Positions 33,657-42,321 of a stretch of 42,321 nt of DNA are shown in pieces. Made by a program: the position numbers and the translations under genes. Within the stretch, counting starts at the first letter, position 1; every line of letters begins with the position of its first letter. The notes under the pieces were generated by a model that worked only from the letters and a program-made list of their open reading frames with translations, was not told the origin of the DNA and ran no database searches. Origin of the DNA: Planctomycetota bacterium (GTDB lineage Bacteria; Planctomycetota; JACQVV01); NCBI GenBank assembly GCA_016209595.1, contig JACQVV010000151.1, positions 1 to 42,321 of the forward strand, read 5' to 3'.

Positions 33657-33830
33657 GGAGCCTGTCGCGGAAAGCGCTTCGAGGGCGAGCGGGAGCGATT
33701 TCGGCCGAGATCGAGGCGCGGACCCGCTTCGCGGGTGCCCCCCAGGCGTAGCCCTGCTACGCCGCGCCCGAGTAACGAAGAGATCGGCCGAAATCGCCCC
33801 GCGCAGCCCGAATGGCTTACCGCGACAGGC
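33657..33830. repeat. Intergenic hairpin repeat, copy 1
   Basis: Long imperfect inverted repeat between argF and the aminotransferase gene. Outer arms CCTGTCGCGGAAAGC and GCTTACCGCGACAGG; inner arms GCGATTTCGGCCGA and TCGGCCGAAATCGC; between them two perfect hairpins, ACCCGC-TTC-GCGGGT (33722-33736) and GGCGTAG-CCCTG-CTACGCC (33745-33763). It has no coding signal. Its left arm recurs with 3 mismatches in 64 bases at 42229-42292. Confidence 0.8.
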
Positions 33831-33870
33831 AGCTAGCCCGCGAGGGGGTAAAGCGGCCCATTCCCTCCGC

Positions 33871-34812
33871 TCAGTCTCGATCGCGTCCCAGGAGCACGAG
33901 GAGAAGCGCCTTCTGCGCGTGGAGGCGGTTCTCGGCCTCGTCGAAGACGACCGACTGCGGCCCGTCGATCACCTCGGCCGTCTGCTCGTAGCCTCGCGCG
34001 GCGGGAAGGCAGTTCATGAAGATCGCGCCCGGAGCGGCTTTCTTCATCTTGCCGGAGTCGACCTGGTAGGGCTTCAAGATCGCGACCCGTGCCGCTTCCT
34101 GGTCCTTGGGGACGTGGTAGCTCATCCAGCTGTCGGTATAGACGACGTCGGCTCCGGAAACGGCCTCCCCGGGATCGTGCGTCACGACGACCCTCGCTCC
34201 GGACTTCTTCGCCGCGGCTCGCGCAAGAGACAGGACTTCGGGGAGCGGCTCGTACTCCGGTCCGGCGGGGCAGCCGACCGAGATCGACATGCCGGTCTTC
34301 GCGCAGCCGAAGAGGAGCGAGTGCGTGACGTTGTTCTTCGAGTCGCCGAGGTAGGCGAGCGAGAGGCCCGCGAGGCGCTTCTTCTTCTCGCGAATGGTCA
34401 AGAGGTCGGCGAGGATCTGGCAAGGGTGGCTGTAGTCTGTGAGGCCGTTCACCACCGGGACGCCAGCGTTCGCCGCGATCTTCTCCAGCGTCTCGTGGCT
34501 ATAGAGCCGCGCCATGATCGCGTCCACGAGGCGCCCCGCCGTCTTCGCCGTGTCCTCGATCGTCTCCTTGCCGCCGATGTTGGACCCCTGGGTCGAGTAG
34601 TAGATCGCGTGGCCGCCGAGCTGGGTCATCCCGGCCTCGAACGAGAGCCGCGTCCGGAGCGACGGCTTCTCGAAGAGCATGAGGAGCGTCTTCCGCGCGA
34701 GGCGCGTGGCGAAGTCGTCCGGACGCGCCTTGACCCGGTCGGCGAGGTCGAGGACGGCGAGAATCTCCTCGCTCGTCCAGTCGGCGAGCGTGAGCAGGTG
34801 TCGCGGTTTCAT
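33871..34812 (-). CDS. argF: Ornithine carbamoyltransferase (variant substrate loops)
   Basis: 313 aa, family length. Transfers carbamoyl phosphate to ornithine to form citrulline in arginine synthesis. Carbamoyl-phosphate site: FEKPSLRTRLSFE (SLRTR where STRTR is usual) and DYSHPCQILAD. Ornithine side: DSWMSYHVP in place of the common DxWxSMG loop, and MNCLPAARG in place of HCLP; the Cys is kept. Closing VIDGPQSVVFDEAENRLHAQ is typical. I favour ornithine as substrate, but the loop changes allow another amine. ATG 34812 with a strong GGAGGTGA ribosome-binding site. Confidence 0.88.
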   Translation of the reverse strand: MKPRHLLTLADWTSEEILAVLDLADRVKARPDDFATRLARKTLLMLFEKPSLRTRLSFEAGMTQLGGHAIYYSTQGSNIGGKETIEDTAKTAGRLVDAIMARLYSHETLEKIAANAGVPVVNGLTDYSHPCQILADLLTIREKKKRLAGLSLAYLGDSKNNVTHSLLFGCAKTGMSISVGCPAGPEYEPLPEVLSLARAAAKKSGARVVVTHDPGEAVSGADVVYTDSWMSYHVPKDQEAARVAILKPYQVDSGKMKKAAPGAIFMNCLPAARGYEQTAEVIDGPQSVVFDEAENRLHAQKALLLVLLGRDRD

Positions 34813-34888
34813 GGTCTTTCACCTCCGGACGGATGGGCTTCCAGTCTACCGCGCCCCGAGTGGTTCGTCCCGATCGGTCCAGACGCCG

Positions 34889-34919
34889 TTGACGTGCGAA
34901 CCCGAAGCGGGCACGATAC
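34889..34919 (+). promoter_or_regulatory. Possible promoter of the Rhs gene
   Basis: TTGACG (34889-34894) is followed after 17-19 bases by CACGAT/CGATAC, a weak -10. It lies about 55 bases before the Rhs ATG. Confidence 0.35.
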
Positions 34920-34972
34920 GGCGACGTGGGGGTAAGCCCCAGGGGCCCGATCAAGAAGAAGGAGGGGGAGAG

Positions 34973-37900
34973 ATGAAGCGCTTCGCTCGGGAAGTCGCCG
35001 TCGGGATCGCAGCCGTTCTGGCTCTGGGAATCCTCTGGAGCGGGATCCACAGGGTGGCCCGCGACCTGCCGCGCGTCGCGGCGGACGAGGAGAACGGGGG
35101 CCGCACCGCGAAGGCGCCTGGCATCGATCTCGCCGACCGCTTCGATCTCGCCCCCGACCGGGGCGAGCTCTACTACGGGGCGATCGATCTCGCGGTCCAT
35201 GGATCGGGCGAGCTCCCCGGCCTCCACCACATGGTCGCGGCACGGACCTACCGCTCGATGGCCCCCCGGACCGACTCGGTCCTCGGGCCGGGCTGGCGGT
35301 TCTCGTTCGACACCTACCTCACGGTCCACGAGGAAACGAACCAAGTCGTCCTCGCCGAGGGAACGGGAGACCTCATCCCCTTCCAGGCCGTCGAGGGGAC
35401 GAACCGCTACATGGCGACGGTCGGCTCGCAGGACTCCCTCTTCCTGGTCGAAGGGGAGAAGTGGGTCCTGGCGAGCGAGAACGGGGGCGTCGCGGTCTAT
35501 GGCGAGACGGGCGTCCTCCTCTCGACGATGGGTCCCAACGGTCACTCCCTCTTCTTCACGAGCGACGAAAAGGGGCGGGCCACCCGGATACAGGACGGTC
35601 TGGGGCGCTCCATGGAGCTCGCCTACGAAAGCGAAAGGCTCGCGAACGTTCGGGACTCGCTCGGCCGCGAGGTCGGATTCTCCTACGACGCCGAAGGCCG
35701 GCTCGCACGGGTCGCCGGCGCGGACGGGACGGTCGAAGAGTACCGCTACGAGGGAGAGGACTTTCTCACCGGCATCCTCGTGGGCGGCGTCGAGGCGGCA
35801 CGGGTTTCCTACGACCGTGACCACCGGGTCGAGGAGATCGCGGGAACGGGCGTCGCCCGCCGCGCCTTCGAGTACCGGGTCGAGGACTCGCTCTTCGAGG
35901 TGACGGAGGAAGAGGCGGACGGGACCGTCATCGTCCAGACGACCGATCGAGCGACCGGCACGAAGCGCGTCACCGTCAATGGAGAGGAGATTTACGAGGC
36001 CCGCTCCGACGCGTCCGGCAGGAAGCTCACGCTCCGCTCGGGCCGGAACAGCGCGACCTATTCCTACGACGACACGGGACGCCTTGTCGGGCTCCAGGAC
36101 GCCGACGGAAGCCGCGACTACCGGTACGACGACTTCGGCCGGCTCGTGGAGGTCGCGGGTCCCGCGGGGCGGGCCACCGTCCAGTACAGCGACGAAGGAC
36201 GGGTGCTCCGGATCGAGCGACCCGGCCTCCCTCCCATGGCCTTCACGTACGACGCGAAGGGCCGGCTCGCCTCCTATGACGCGGGCGAAGGCGCCCGCTC
36301 GGTTCGCTATCTCGAGGAAGGCGAGAAGACCCTCATCGAGGTCGCCGGGCCCGGCGGATCTCTCGCCCGCACTCGCTACAACGGCGCCGGACTGCCGGTC
36401 GAGGTCGAGTACGCGAATGGCCTCGTCGCCACGTTCGAGTACGACCGGGCGGGAAACCTCGTCCGCGCCGGGAACAGTCTGGGCTGGAAGATCGAGTTCG
36501 AACGCGACGGCGCCGGGAACATCGTCCGCTGGACCGAAGATGGGAATCGCACGACGCGCCTGGGATATGACGGGCGCGGCCGCGTCGTCGAGAGGACGGA
36601 CGCGGCGGGCGGCGTCACCCGCGCCCGGTACGACGAGACCGGACGGGAGGTCGAGATCACCGACCCGATCGGCGGGACGATCGAGCTCGCGGCCGACGCC
36701 GCCGATCGCGTGACTTCGGTCAAGTGGCCTGACGGCGGAGCGGAGGAGAGCGAGTTCGACGAGATGGGTCGAATCCGCACCTACCGGACCGCGGACGGAG
36801 AGGTCGTGGAGTACGTCTACGATGCAAAGGGACGCCGGACCGGGGTGAAGGCCAAGGGCGCGTCCTATTCGTTCCAGGTGGGCGAGGCTGGAAAAAAGAC
36901 GGGCGAGAAAGGCGAGGAGGTCGATCTCGCCTACGCCTACAACGCCGTCGGCCGCATCGTCGAGACGACCGACACGGAGCTCGGCAAGTCGATCCGCTAC
37001 GTCTACGACAGGAACGGACGACTCGAGAAGCTTGAGACGCCGGTCGGAACGATCGAGTACTCGCGCGACGCCCAGGGCCGAATCACGAAGGTCTCCCGGG
37101 GCGATGTGTGGGTCGAGTTCACGCTCGGAGGCGATGGCCTTCCCGTGGAGACCCGCTACTCGAATGGTGCCATCGAGAGGCGCTCCTACGACCCGCTCGG
37201 AAACCTCACGAGAGTCGAGTTCGACACCGACGACGACGAGGTCCGCGATCGCACGATCGAGTACGACTACGACCCGAGCGGGCGGCTCGTCCGGCTGAGG
37301 GACTCCGAGGCGGGAGAGACCCGCTACGAGTACGACGCCCTCGGGCAGCTCGTCGCCGCGGTCCCCGCGCAAGGCGAACCGATCCGGTACGAGTACGACG
37401 CCGCGGGAAACAGAGTCGCCGAGTCGCTCGGGTCCGAAAGGGTCTCGATCGAGGTCGACAAGGCGTCGCGGATCGAGAAGAAGGGGGACGAGACCTACCG
37501 CTACGACGAGTGCGGGCGGCTCGCCAGCAAGGAGGGCCCGGCCGGAACCCGCGACTTCACCTACGACGGCCTCGGCAGGCTCGTCCAGGTGAAGGTCGAG
37601 TCGGGCTCGGTCGTCCGCTACGGCTACGACTCCGCGGGCCGGCGTCTCTGGCGAGAGGTGGACGGGGAGCGGACCCGCTATCTCTGGGCCGGCGATCAGC
37701 TCCTCGCCCAGTACGACGGCAAGGGTGAGGTCGAGACGAGCTACCTCTTCACGCCGGACGTCGACGACTCGCTCGCCATGACCACGGGGGAGCTCACACA
37801 GTTCTTCCACAAGGACGTGGGGGGTTCTGTCCGGCTGCTCTCGGGCCCCGAAGGCGAGGTCACCGGCAAGTACGACTACATGCCGTTCGGCGCTCTCGCC

Positions 37901-39220
37901 GGCCCACCGGGGGATTCCTGGAGCCCGGTCCAGTTCGCGTCGCGCGAATACGACGAGGTCACGAACCTCTACTACATGAGGAATCGCTGGTACGACCCGT
38001 CGGACGGGCGGTTCATCACCCGCGACCCGAACGGCCTCGCCGGAGGCGCGAACCCGTACGCCTACGTCGAGAACGCGCCTCTCACTCGGGTCGACCCCTT
38101 CGGGGTCGGCTGGAAGGACTGGGTCAAGAAGATCGCGGCGATCACGCCCGTTACGGGCGCGGTCGTCGGCGGCCTCATCGACACCGTCGTGGCCATCGCC
38201 GAAGGAAAGAGCGCGGGCGAGGTCGCGATCGAGGGGCTCGGCGGGGCGCTGGAGGGGGCGATCAGCGCACTTCCCATCTTCAAGACCGGCGCGGGTGCGG
38301 CGCTCCTCTCGGGCCTCATCAGCGCGATGAAGGAGGTCGCCACGCAGACCCTCGTCCATGGCAAGTCGTTCTCGGAGCTCGACGGCGGGGAGATCCTCAC
38401 CAACGCCCTGATCAACGCCGGGGCGGCGGGCCTGGTGAAGAAGCTCGGACACTTCGCGAACGACATCGTCGCCAAGCTGGGGAAGGACTCGAAGGTCGCG
38501 AAGATCGTGGGCTTCCTCTTCGATGCGAAGCCGACGATCAAGGGGGGCCTCCCGAACATCGCCAAGCACTCGGCGCTCGACGCCAGGGATTTCGCGAATT
38601 TCGTCCGGGGCAAGGGTCTCCTCCCGGACAACCTCTTCGACAAGAAGCTCGCGGGCGGAGGCCGGGCGTTCGCCACCCGGATCGCCCAGAAGATTCTGCA
38701 GAAGACGACCGGCAAGATCCTCAAGGCCCCCGTCAAGGCGCTCTTGAAGAAGCTCACCGGCAAGAAGGACCCGCGGGACGAGGCCCAGGAAAAGATCGGC
38801 GACACGCCGGCCGGACAGGACCCCGCGAAGCAGCAGGCGACGAACAATGTCCTGGACGGCGTCGATCAAACGCTCGAGACGGGCGACACTGGGGACCTCG
38901 ACCAGGCCCTCGAACAGGCGCTCGGACCCGGCTCCCCTCTCACGCCAGAGGAGCAGCAGGATCTCGTCGACTCGATCCTCGACTCCTACGGCGAGGCGAT
39001 CCGGGACGCGCTCGCGCAGCTTTCCCAGATCGCGACCCGCATCAACCAGCTGATCGAGCAGAAGAAGACCGCCGTGAAGCAAGGGAATGTCGAGCAGTAC
39101 AAGCAGCTCGAGGCCCAGATCGATCAGGAAGAGATCTCCTACGAGGAGCAGCAGAAACTCCTCGACCAGGCGGTCGCCAACTGGAACGAGGCGAGGGCCG
39201 CGCTCCGGCAGAAGAAATAG
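34973..39220 (+). CDS. Rhs repeat protein with unusual C-terminal region
   Basis: 1415 aa. ATG 34973 preceded by AAGGAGGGGGAG. N-terminal membrane segment or signal (VAVGIAAVLALGILWSGI), then many YD repeats (YDAEGRLARV, YDDTGRLVGL, YDFTYDGLGRLV-type units) and the Rhs core ending (YYMRNRWYDPSDGRFITRDP, then VDPFG at about 1040-1044). The last 371 residues form a separate domain: Gly/Ala-rich hydrophobic stretches (TGAVVGGLIDTVVAIAEGKS), a Lys-rich part and a Gln/Glu-rich coiled coil. Rhs tips are often toxins; this one is unrecognised and no immunity gene is evident. It carries no VgrG or PAAR sign, so export by the general route is more likely than type VI. Confidence 0.92.
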   Translation: MKRFAREVAVGIAAVLALGILWSGIHRVARDLPRVAADEENGGRTAKAPGIDLADRFDLAPDRGELYYGAIDLAVHGSGELPGLHHMVAARTYRSMAPRTDSVLGPGWRFSFDTYLTVHEETNQVVLAEGTGDLIPFQAVEGTNRYMATVGSQDSLFLVEGEKWVLASENGGVAVYGETGVLLSTMGPNGHSLFFTSDEKGRATRIQDGLGRSMELAYESERLANVRDSLGREVGFSYDAEGRLARVAGADGTVEEYRYEGEDFLTGILVGGVEAARVSYDRDHRVEEIAGTGVARRAFEYRVEDSLFEVTEEEADGTVIVQTTDRATGTKRVTVNGEEIYEARSDASGRKLTLRSGRNSATYSYDDTGRLVGLQDADGSRDYRYDDFGRLVEVAGPAGRATVQYSDEGRVLRIERPGLPPMAFTYDAKGRLASYDAGEGARSVRYLEEGEKTLIEVAGPGGSLARTRYNGAGLPVEVEYANGLVATFEYDRAGNLVRAGNSLGWKIEFERDGAGNIVRWTEDGNRTTRLGYDGRGRVVERTDAAGGVTRARYDETGREVEITDPIGGTIELAADAADRVTSVKWPDGGAEESEFDEMGRIRTYRTADGEVVEYVYDAKGRRTGVKAKGASYSFQVGEAGKKTGEKGEEVDLAYAYNAVGRIVETTDTELGKSIRYVYDRNGRLEKLETPVGTIEYSRDAQGRITKVSRGDVWVEFTLGGDGLPVETRYSNGAIERRSYDPLGNLTRVEFDTDDDEVRDRTIEYDYDPSGRLVRLRDSEAGETRYEYDALGQLVAAVPAQGEPIRYEYDAAGNRVAESLGSERVSIEVDKASRIEKKGDETYRYDECGRLASKEGPAGTRDFTYDGLGRLVQVKVESGSVVRYGYDSAGRRLWREVDGERTRYLWAGDQLLAQYDGKGEVETSYLFTPDVDDSLAMTTGELTQFFHKDVGGSVRLLSGPEGEVTGKYDYMPFGALAGPPGDSWSPVQFASREYDEVTNLYYMRNRWYDPSDGRFITRDPNGLAGGANPYAYVENAPLTRVDPFGVGWKDWVKKIAAITPVTGAVVGGLIDTVVAIAEGKSAGEVAIEGLGGALEGAISALPIFKTGAGAALLSGLISAMKEVATQTLVHGKSFSELDGGEILTNALINAGAAGLVKKLGHFANDIVAKLGKDSKVAKIVGFLFDAKPTIKGGLPNIAKHSALDARDFANFVRGKGLLPDNLFDKKLAGGGRAFATRIAQKILQKTTGKILKAPVKALLKKLTGKKDPRDEAQEKIGDTPAGQDPAKQQATNNVLDGVDQTLETGDTGDLDQALEQALGPGSPLTPEEQQDLVDSILDSYGEAIRDALAQLSQIATRINQLIEQKKTAVKQGNVEQYKQLEAQIDQEEISYEEQQKLLDQAVANWNEARAALRQKK

Positions 39221-39315
39221 TTTGAGGAGACGGGCGGCGGTCGCCGGAGTCCCCTAGAGGCAGGAGCGTCCTTTCTGCCCCCGGATCTTTCCTGCCGGGG
39301 CTGGAGGGACGTGTC

Positions 39316-40236
39316 ATGCGTAAGCTCCTTGCCTTCATGGGATTGGGAATCGCGACACTCCTTGTCCTTTCCCGGGTCCGCGAGAACGGGTCGGGAGCGG
39401 CGAGCCCGGAATGGTCGGGCGAGGAGCGATCGAGAGACACGATCCGTGGTTCGGACCGGGTGAAACCGGCGGCCCCGACTCGGGAAGACCTCGCGCCGGG
39501 AGCCCCGGTCCCCGCCGCCGTCCAGGAGGTCGCCGCCCTGCCCGGGGCCGCGGGGCTGGAATCGCTCGGGCAGGACGAGCTCCTTCTCGTCCTGGCGAAC
39601 GAAACGGACGACAACCGGAGAGTCTGGGCGCTCTTCCACCTCGTCAATCGGTTCGGCGTCGCGCCCCAGACGACGGGAGTCCTGTATGGAATCCTCGGTT
39701 CCACCGATGATCCCGCGCTCCTCTCCGCCGCGCTCTGGGGTCTCGCCCAGAGCGAGGAGGAAGGGGCGGGGCCCGCGGCGGCAGCCGTGGCCTCGGCCTC
39801 GCTCGTGCCGGAGCTCCGGCTGGAGGCGGTGCGGACGCTCGCGGCGCTCGGCACGGATTCCGCCGCACGGGCCCTGGAGGAGATCCTCGTCGCGGACCCG
39901 GCCGAACAGGTCCGGGCCCAGGCCGCCGTCCACCTCGGACTCACCCGTCCGGGCGACCCGGTAACGGCGGCCGCGCTCGGGCAAGCGGCGCTCGAGGACC
40001 CAGAGCCGATCGTCCGCTCGGCCGCGATCGACGCGCTCTCGGCCTCCAGTCTCCCGGAGGCGCTTGCCGCCCTGGACGCGATTTCGAGCCGAGGCGGCCT
40101 GGAGGGCGAGCGTGTGCGAGCCGCCGAGCACGCCGAGACGGCGCGCTACCTCGCCGCAACCGCCGGCGCCGACCGCACCACGACATTCTCCGAACCCCCC
40201 GATCCTCTCGTCGCGGGCGCCCAGCCCGTTCGCTGA
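39316..40236 (+). CDS. Membrane-anchored HEAT-repeat-like protein
   Basis: 306 aa. N-terminal hydrophobic segment (LLAFMGLGIATLLVLSRV) followed by a Pro/Ala-rich linker and tandem alpha-helical HEAT/ARM-like units (DPALLSAALWGLAQSEE, ELRLEAVRTLAALGTDSAAR, PEQVRAQAAVHLGLTRPGD, PIVRSAAIDALSASSLPEAL). Probably a periplasmic or membrane-bound protein-binding scaffold. ATG 39316 has GGAGGG upstream. It lies 95 bases after the Rhs gene; a role as an Rhs partner is possible, but there is no immunity-like feature. Confidence 0.82.
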   Translation: MRKLLAFMGLGIATLLVLSRVRENGSGAASPEWSGEERSRDTIRGSDRVKPAAPTREDLAPGAPVPAAVQEVAALPGAAGLESLGQDELLLVLANETDDNRRVWALFHLVNRFGVAPQTTGVLYGILGSTDDPALLSAALWGLAQSEEEGAGPAAAAVASASLVPELRLEAVRTLAALGTDSAARALEEILVADPAEQVRAQAAVHLGLTRPGDPVTAAALGQAALEDPEPIVRSAAIDALSASSLPEALAALDAISSRGGLEGERVRAAEHAETARYLAATAGADRTTTFSEPPDPLVAGAQPVR

Positions 40237-40328
40237 AGACAGCCTGAGGATTTCCCGGAGCGTTCGCGGAATTCTCGCTGGAAGGCGTCCTGCCCGCGGC
40301 GCGCACTCTCTTGGAGGCGACCCATCCC

Positions 40329-42173
40329 ATGAACCGAACCTTCGCCCTTCTCGCATCACTCTCCTTGGTTTTCCTCTTGCCGGCGGCGTCGGCGTTCGAG
40401 CTCAACAAGCAACAGGGGTACGGCGACTCTCGCCTGGGCGATCCGATCAACCAGACGGGGACACGCCGGACCGCGTCGTCGCCGCCGGTCGAGCTCCGAG
40501 TGAACTTGCTTCGCTGCGACGACGCCAACCTCGACGGGGGGGTGGAGAGCGCAAGCGACCTCCCCTCGGCGGACCTGTCGCGGCTTTCACAGCTGGTGGA
40601 CGCCTCCGGGCGCTATTGGGAACAGGTCCCGTCGTCCTTTATCCAGGTCCGACTGGGCGGCTCCGACCGGACCGCGACCTATGTCAACCTCCGGCCGTTC
40701 ATCCTGGTGACCCTGGGCACGACGCCCTCCGGCGTCGCCGGGGCGGCATGGGGAACCGTCTCGGGCGGACAGTACCTGCCGATGGGGATCATCATCAACA
40801 TCGCGTACTTCCGCGCGGTCTCCGACGCGACGATCCGGGACACGATCGTCCACGAGATCGGACACTCGCTCTCGGTCGCGCACTCGAGCTGCGATCGGTG
40901 CCTCACCCAGAACGCGCGCTTTGGCTTCACCGACTCGCTCGGCGCGTTCATGTCCTATGGCGACGCGACCGGCCGTGCCGTGCTCCACACCGACGACGTC
41001 GCGGCGATCGCGCTGGGATACCCCGAGCCCTCGGCGACGACCGAGTTCGGGACGATCGCGGGCGAGCTCGTGGACGCCGCGGGCTCGGCGATCTTCGGCG
41101 GGAACGTCTTCGCGGTGAACTCGGCGAACCTCGCCGTGGTGAGCCGGATCTCGGGCCTCACGGACTTCTCTAGCCTCACCACGAAGCACGGGAAGTTCCG
41201 GATCTCCGGGCTCGCCCCCGGGACCTACACGCTCGTCGGGGCCTCGGTCGCCGACTCGACCTACCGGATCGGGTCCCGGCCGAGCATGCCCTATAGTTCG
41301 TACTACCAGACGGGATTTGCGCCCGCGGTGAGGACCCAGGTCCAGGTCTACGCGGGCCAGACGACCGATGTGGGAAGGCTCACCGCCGGGACGGACGGTT
41401 CCTCCTCGGGGACGCTTGTCCAGTGGGCCGCGGTCGCCGGAGCGACGTCCTACCGCTTCTATATTTACAGCTACACCGAGGGGCGATGGGTGGTCTACGG
41501 CCAGCTCGTGCCAACGAACTCCGTCCGGGTGCCTCTCCGGGACGGGCGCTACTGGCTTCTCGCGTACGGCTATGCCTCGGGCTACTGGCGGCTGGCGGAG
41601 AGCCGTATCTTCCGGGTCGGGGACGCGCTCTCCCGGCCACCCGTCGTCACCGCCCTTTCCTCGGTCGAGGGGATCGCGGGTCGGGCGCTTTCCATCAAGT
41701 ACTCCGCGGCGGATCCGTACGGCGGCCCCTTGCAGATCCGGGTCGAGGGAATGCCCGCGGGCATGATTCGCTACTCGAACCAGCTCTACTGGGCGGCCCC
41801 CGCCGTCGGAACGTGGACGATCCGGATCGTCGCCACGAACGAGGCCGGCGTCACCGGGAGCGCCTCAATCGCCCTCTCGGTGCGGGAGCCGCGCTCCTAT
41901 CCCGTGACGATCCGGTGGAGCCGCCAATCGAACGACGTTTCATACGGAGTCCGCATCTACTCCTACGACCTCCGGCAATGGGTCGCGCTCGCGACCACGA
42001 CCCAGAACGAATTCCGGCAGGACCTGGTCGAGGGGACTCACTACGTCTTCGTCTACCGGACGTTGAGCTACACATACGTCTACTACGGGCGCACGTACAC
42101 CTACTACTACACGCGGACCGTGGGGTGGAAGGTGTTCAACCAGAGCGCGGAGACGACGATCCAGTTCCCTTGA
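40329..42173 (+). CDS. Secreted metzincin-like metalloprotease with Tyr-rich C-terminus
   Basis: 614 aa from ATG 40329. Signal peptide MNRTFALLASLSLVFLLPAA, cleaved near ASA/FEL. Catalytic region: HEIGHSLSVAH, the full HExxHxxxxxH zinc motif, and the Met-turn FMSYGDAT about 40 residues later. Downstream: a prealbumin/carboxypeptidase-regulatory-like beta segment (FRISGLAPGTYTLVGASV), two related fibronectin/Ig-like segments (VQWAAVAGATSYRFYIYSYT and IRWSRQSNDVSYGVRIYSYD) around an Ig-type domain, then a Tyr-rich tail (YVYYGRTYTYYYTRTVG). Extracellular protease, substrate unknown. GGAGG at 40312 is rather far from the ATG. Confidence 0.88.
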   Translation: MNRTFALLASLSLVFLLPAASAFELNKQQGYGDSRLGDPINQTGTRRTASSPPVELRVNLLRCDDANLDGGVESASDLPSADLSRLSQLVDASGRYWEQVPSSFIQVRLGGSDRTATYVNLRPFILVTLGTTPSGVAGAAWGTVSGGQYLPMGIIINIAYFRAVSDATIRDTIVHEIGHSLSVAHSSCDRCLTQNARFGFTDSLGAFMSYGDATGRAVLHTDDVAAIALGYPEPSATTEFGTIAGELVDAAGSAIFGGNVFAVNSANLAVVSRISGLTDFSSLTTKHGKFRISGLAPGTYTLVGASVADSTYRIGSRPSMPYSSYYQTGFAPAVRTQVQVYAGQTTDVGRLTAGTDGSSSGTLVQWAAVAGATSYRFYIYSYTEGRWVVYGQLVPTNSVRVPLRDGRYWLLAYGYASGYWRLAESRIFRVGDALSRPPVVTALSSVEGIAGRALSIKYSAADPYGGPLQIRVEGMPAGMIRYSNQLYWAAPAVGTWTIRIVATNEAGVTGSASIALSVREPRSYPVTIRWSRQSNDVSYGVRIYSYDLRQWVALATTTQNEFRQDLVEGTHYVFVYRTLSYTYVYYGRTYTYYYTRTVGWKVFNQSAETTIQFP

Positions 42174-42228
42174 ATTCTAGCCCAGACCCGCTGCCGTCCC
42201 CGCCCCCATCTCCCCCGTCGTGCCCGTA

Positions 42229-42321
42229 GGAGCCTGTAGCGGATAGCGCTTCGAGGGCGAGCGGGAGCGATTTCGGCCGTGATCGAGGCGCGAGGGCGCT
42301 ACGCGTAGCCTTGTCCTACGC
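42229..42321. repeat. Intergenic hairpin repeat, copy 2 (cut by window end)
   Basis: Begins GGAGCCTGTAGCGGATAGCG, matching copy 1 at 33657 with 3 mismatches in 64 bases. The inner part differs in sequence but keeps a hairpin: GCGTAG-CCTTGTC-CTACGC (42303-42321), the same position and shape as GGCGTAG...CTACGCC in copy 1. The right arm lies beyond the window. Confidence 0.75.

Noticed and set aside
34499..39082. A 1527-codon open frame on the minus strand opposite the Rhs gene and argF
   Set aside because: It is the mirror of strong YD repeats and argF motifs in the other frames; long antisense frames are common in GC-rich DNA, and it has no recognisable domain.

Overview
The window is strongly GC-rich, densely coded on both strands, and uses ATG, GTG and TTG starts. 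It carries four Hanks-type Ser/Thr kinase genes (two fused to a formylglycine-generating-enzyme/SUMF domain), an FG-GAP/PQQ-type propeller protein, a large Rhs protein, a Uma2 nuclease-like protein, several small toxin-antitoxin-like pairs and one giant SAM-TIR-STAND-WD40 protein. This mixture is typical of Planctomycetota and other large-genome, signalling-rich bacteria. Planctomycetota is my best guess, but no marker in the window fixes the phylum. There is no transposase, integrase or phage gene, so nothing marks this as a discrete island.

Left part (1-11.4 kb): two paralogous kinase-SUMF genes face each other (the second looks like a pseudokinase), with a small coupled pair containing a nucleotidyltransferase between them. 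Then come a hicA/hicB pair, a TPR-DUF2695 protein, an FAD/NAD(P) oxidoreductase with a clear promoter, a four-domain fusion (CoaB, class II aldolase-like, GNAT-like, Nudix), and a UPF0175 antitoxin whose PIN toxin is cut to 19 codons. Middle (11.4-17.8 kb): a variant CPBP membrane protein and a lipoprotein behind tRNA-Ser(UGA), a GT-C-like membrane protein, a small secreted protein, a Uma2 protein, and lysS with a near-consensus promoter and a very basic small protein behind it.

Right-centre (17.8-33.6 kb): a long minus-strand array that could be one transcript: class III aminotransferase, kinase, CxxC zinc protein, kinase, FG-GAP/PQQ protein, SAM-TIR-STAND-WD40 protein, RmlC-like epimerase, membrane protein, HExxH membrane protein. 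Most junctions are overlaps or gaps of at most 50 bases. The SAM-TIR-STAND-WD40 gene is the strongest candidate for an interesting system: an NLR-like sensor with an apparent TIR NADase effector, translationally coupled (ATGA) to the sugar-epimerase-like gene and followed 6 bases later by a membrane-anchored protein.

Far right (33.6-42.3 kb): argF, an Rhs repeat protein, a HEAT-repeat protein and a secreted metzincin-like protease. A structured intergenic repeat occurs twice (33657-33830 and 42229 to the window end); its arms are nearly identical and each copy has an internal hairpin of its own sequence. Start sites were chosen from visible Shine-Dalgarno sequences and overlaps; family assignments rest on motif recognition alone, without database searches.
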